Below are positions 62,957 through 64,000 of a stretch of 64,000 nucleotides of DNA, in pieces; the first letter of the stretch is position 1, and each line of letters starts with the position of its first letter. Below the pieces are notes generated by a model. It ran no database searches and was not told where the DNA came from. It saw nothing but the letters and a program-made list of their open reading frames with translations. Source of the DNA: Acholoe squamosa (taxonomy: Eukaryota > Annelida > Polychaeta > Phyllodocida > Polynoidae); assembly GCA_949317995.1 (NCBI GenBank), contig OX439043.1:55445339-55509338 (forward strand), given 5' to 3'. Both the position numbers and the translations under genes were made by a program.

Positions 62957-64000
62957 AGGCGAGCCCCGAAGCGAGCGAGCTTGTTCTCCTCGAATGCTGG
63001 AGCCTTAAATAGTAAAGCAAGTAGTATACCAAAAGTACAATATCTCTCAGGCATACCTCCCCCTGAGATATTTCACATTTCTCAGGTATGTTGATTAGCA
63101 CAGTGAAGAAATGATCTCCAGGTGGATGTCTAGTGGATTAATCCCCATAAACTTTACTGCATAACTTCCCTAAGTCTATAAACCGTACTTAATTGGGATA
63201 AACCACAGGGACTTTCGGCAGTAATCGGGAGCTATTATTATGCCAATTAAACCTGTTACATGTACCGGTATATCCAACAAGTTCCAAGAATAGACACCAG
63301 GAATTAGCCTAACTAATTCCACCACAGTCTATGACTAAAATAGACATGTACCCGTCAATAATTATCGCATTTTGCTCCGGAAGTCCACTGTAAGTTATTG
63401 ACTAGTGGGATTTCTGACGATCGATGCATCTAGTTTAAATACCTATACATAGAGGGAATCGATTTTGGTCATTCATCAAACTCTATCACTATGACAATCT
63501 TTTTTATAAAGTTTATACCTGCTAGAAGTAAAGATAATTATGATTAAAGAAAAAAAAACACTACTCTATTTCAAAGGTAACTTATTTGGGTGGTCTTTCC
63601 ATCAAATAAAAAGATTCTGCCTTGATTATTGAAATAGCAGAGGGGAGCAAGAGCTTTATCTGATGCATATGATGACGTCACGATTTCCAAAATGCACTGT
63701 AAGGGTGCAACCAGATACTCTTTGCAACTTCTTTTCTGGCATGCCTTGCTATTTCCCTCCACAAATGTCAATATGTAACCTAATCAAAGGTTCCTGTCAA
63801 GTATTATTATCCTCTACGAATTACTATTCTAGATATAGAACACATTTTGTAACACCCTCAATGCATGGACAATTCAACACCTGGTGATTTTGGGCAATCG
63901 TGACGTCATCAGATACATGTATCAGCTTATACCTGCTGATCTCCTCCACAGTTACACATATTTCAATCATGCCAGAATATGTTCATTTGATGGAAAGACC
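62956..64000. other. Intergenic, nothing recognised
   Basis: AT-rich sequence to the window edge with no recognisable gene or repeat end. Confidence 0.4.

Overview
The window is non-coding, repeat-rich nuclear DNA of a eukaryote. I infer a metazoan, most likely a marine invertebrate. The grounds are many small DNA transposons, AT and GA microsatellites, a LINE remnant, a Ty3/gypsy-type LTR element, a tRNA-derived SINE, Polinton/Maverick (adintovirus-like) insertions and a viral gene with death domains. No host gene is fully visible; the only host-gene candidate is one signal-peptide exon at 9708-9788. The species cannot be named from the sequence.

The main content is a pair of Polinton-like insertions. 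Element A (11814-19663, 7.85 kb) is flanked by the 6-bp target duplication AGTGTC. Element B (41714-50452, 8.74 kb) is flanked by a different 6-bp duplication, ATCACC. The termini are near-identical in family (AGTAGTATATAGTGT...), so these are two separate integrations of related elements, not one 38-kb element. A carries the virion and integration genes on the minus strand: adenain-like protease, a major-capsid remnant, a core (pX-like) protein, penton/minor capsid, chromodomain integrase, a small membrane-active protein and an FtsK/HerA-type packaging ATPase. It has no DNA polymerase. B carries a protein-primed family B DNA polymerase, an acidic/NLS accessory protein, a tandem death-domain gene and a small gene. 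It has no integrase, capsid, ATPase or protease.

A and B share termini, a repeated regulatory box of about 66 bp, a TATA promoter module, poly-(CCTA)/(CCTG) tracts and a possible common C-terminal domain (Y-x-GVIAA). A's right end keeps the polymerase-arm promoter and leader up to the start codon, fused directly to the terminal repeat. The gene sets are therefore complementary halves of one Polinton genome. They could be a two-segment element that works in trans, or two deletion derivatives; this window alone cannot decide. Most of the genes are now broken by stops, frameshifts or internal deletions.

Layout: 1-11.8 kb is host DNA with MITEs, hairpins and a LINE remnant. 11.8-19.7 kb is element A. 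19.7-41.7 kb is host DNA with nested MITEs, palindromes, a tRNA pseudogene and a 3.5-kb array of a 20-bp minisatellite grown inside a MITE (37.3-40.8 kb). 41.7-50.5 kb is element B. 50.5-52.5 kb is host DNA with microsatellites and a MITE. 52.5-61.7 kb is a minus-strand Ty3/gypsy LTR retrotransposon (TSD ATTA) that lacks an integrase catalytic core, has an extra 3' ORF and carries a SINE in its reverse transcriptase. 61.7-64 kb is host DNA with a GA microsatellite.
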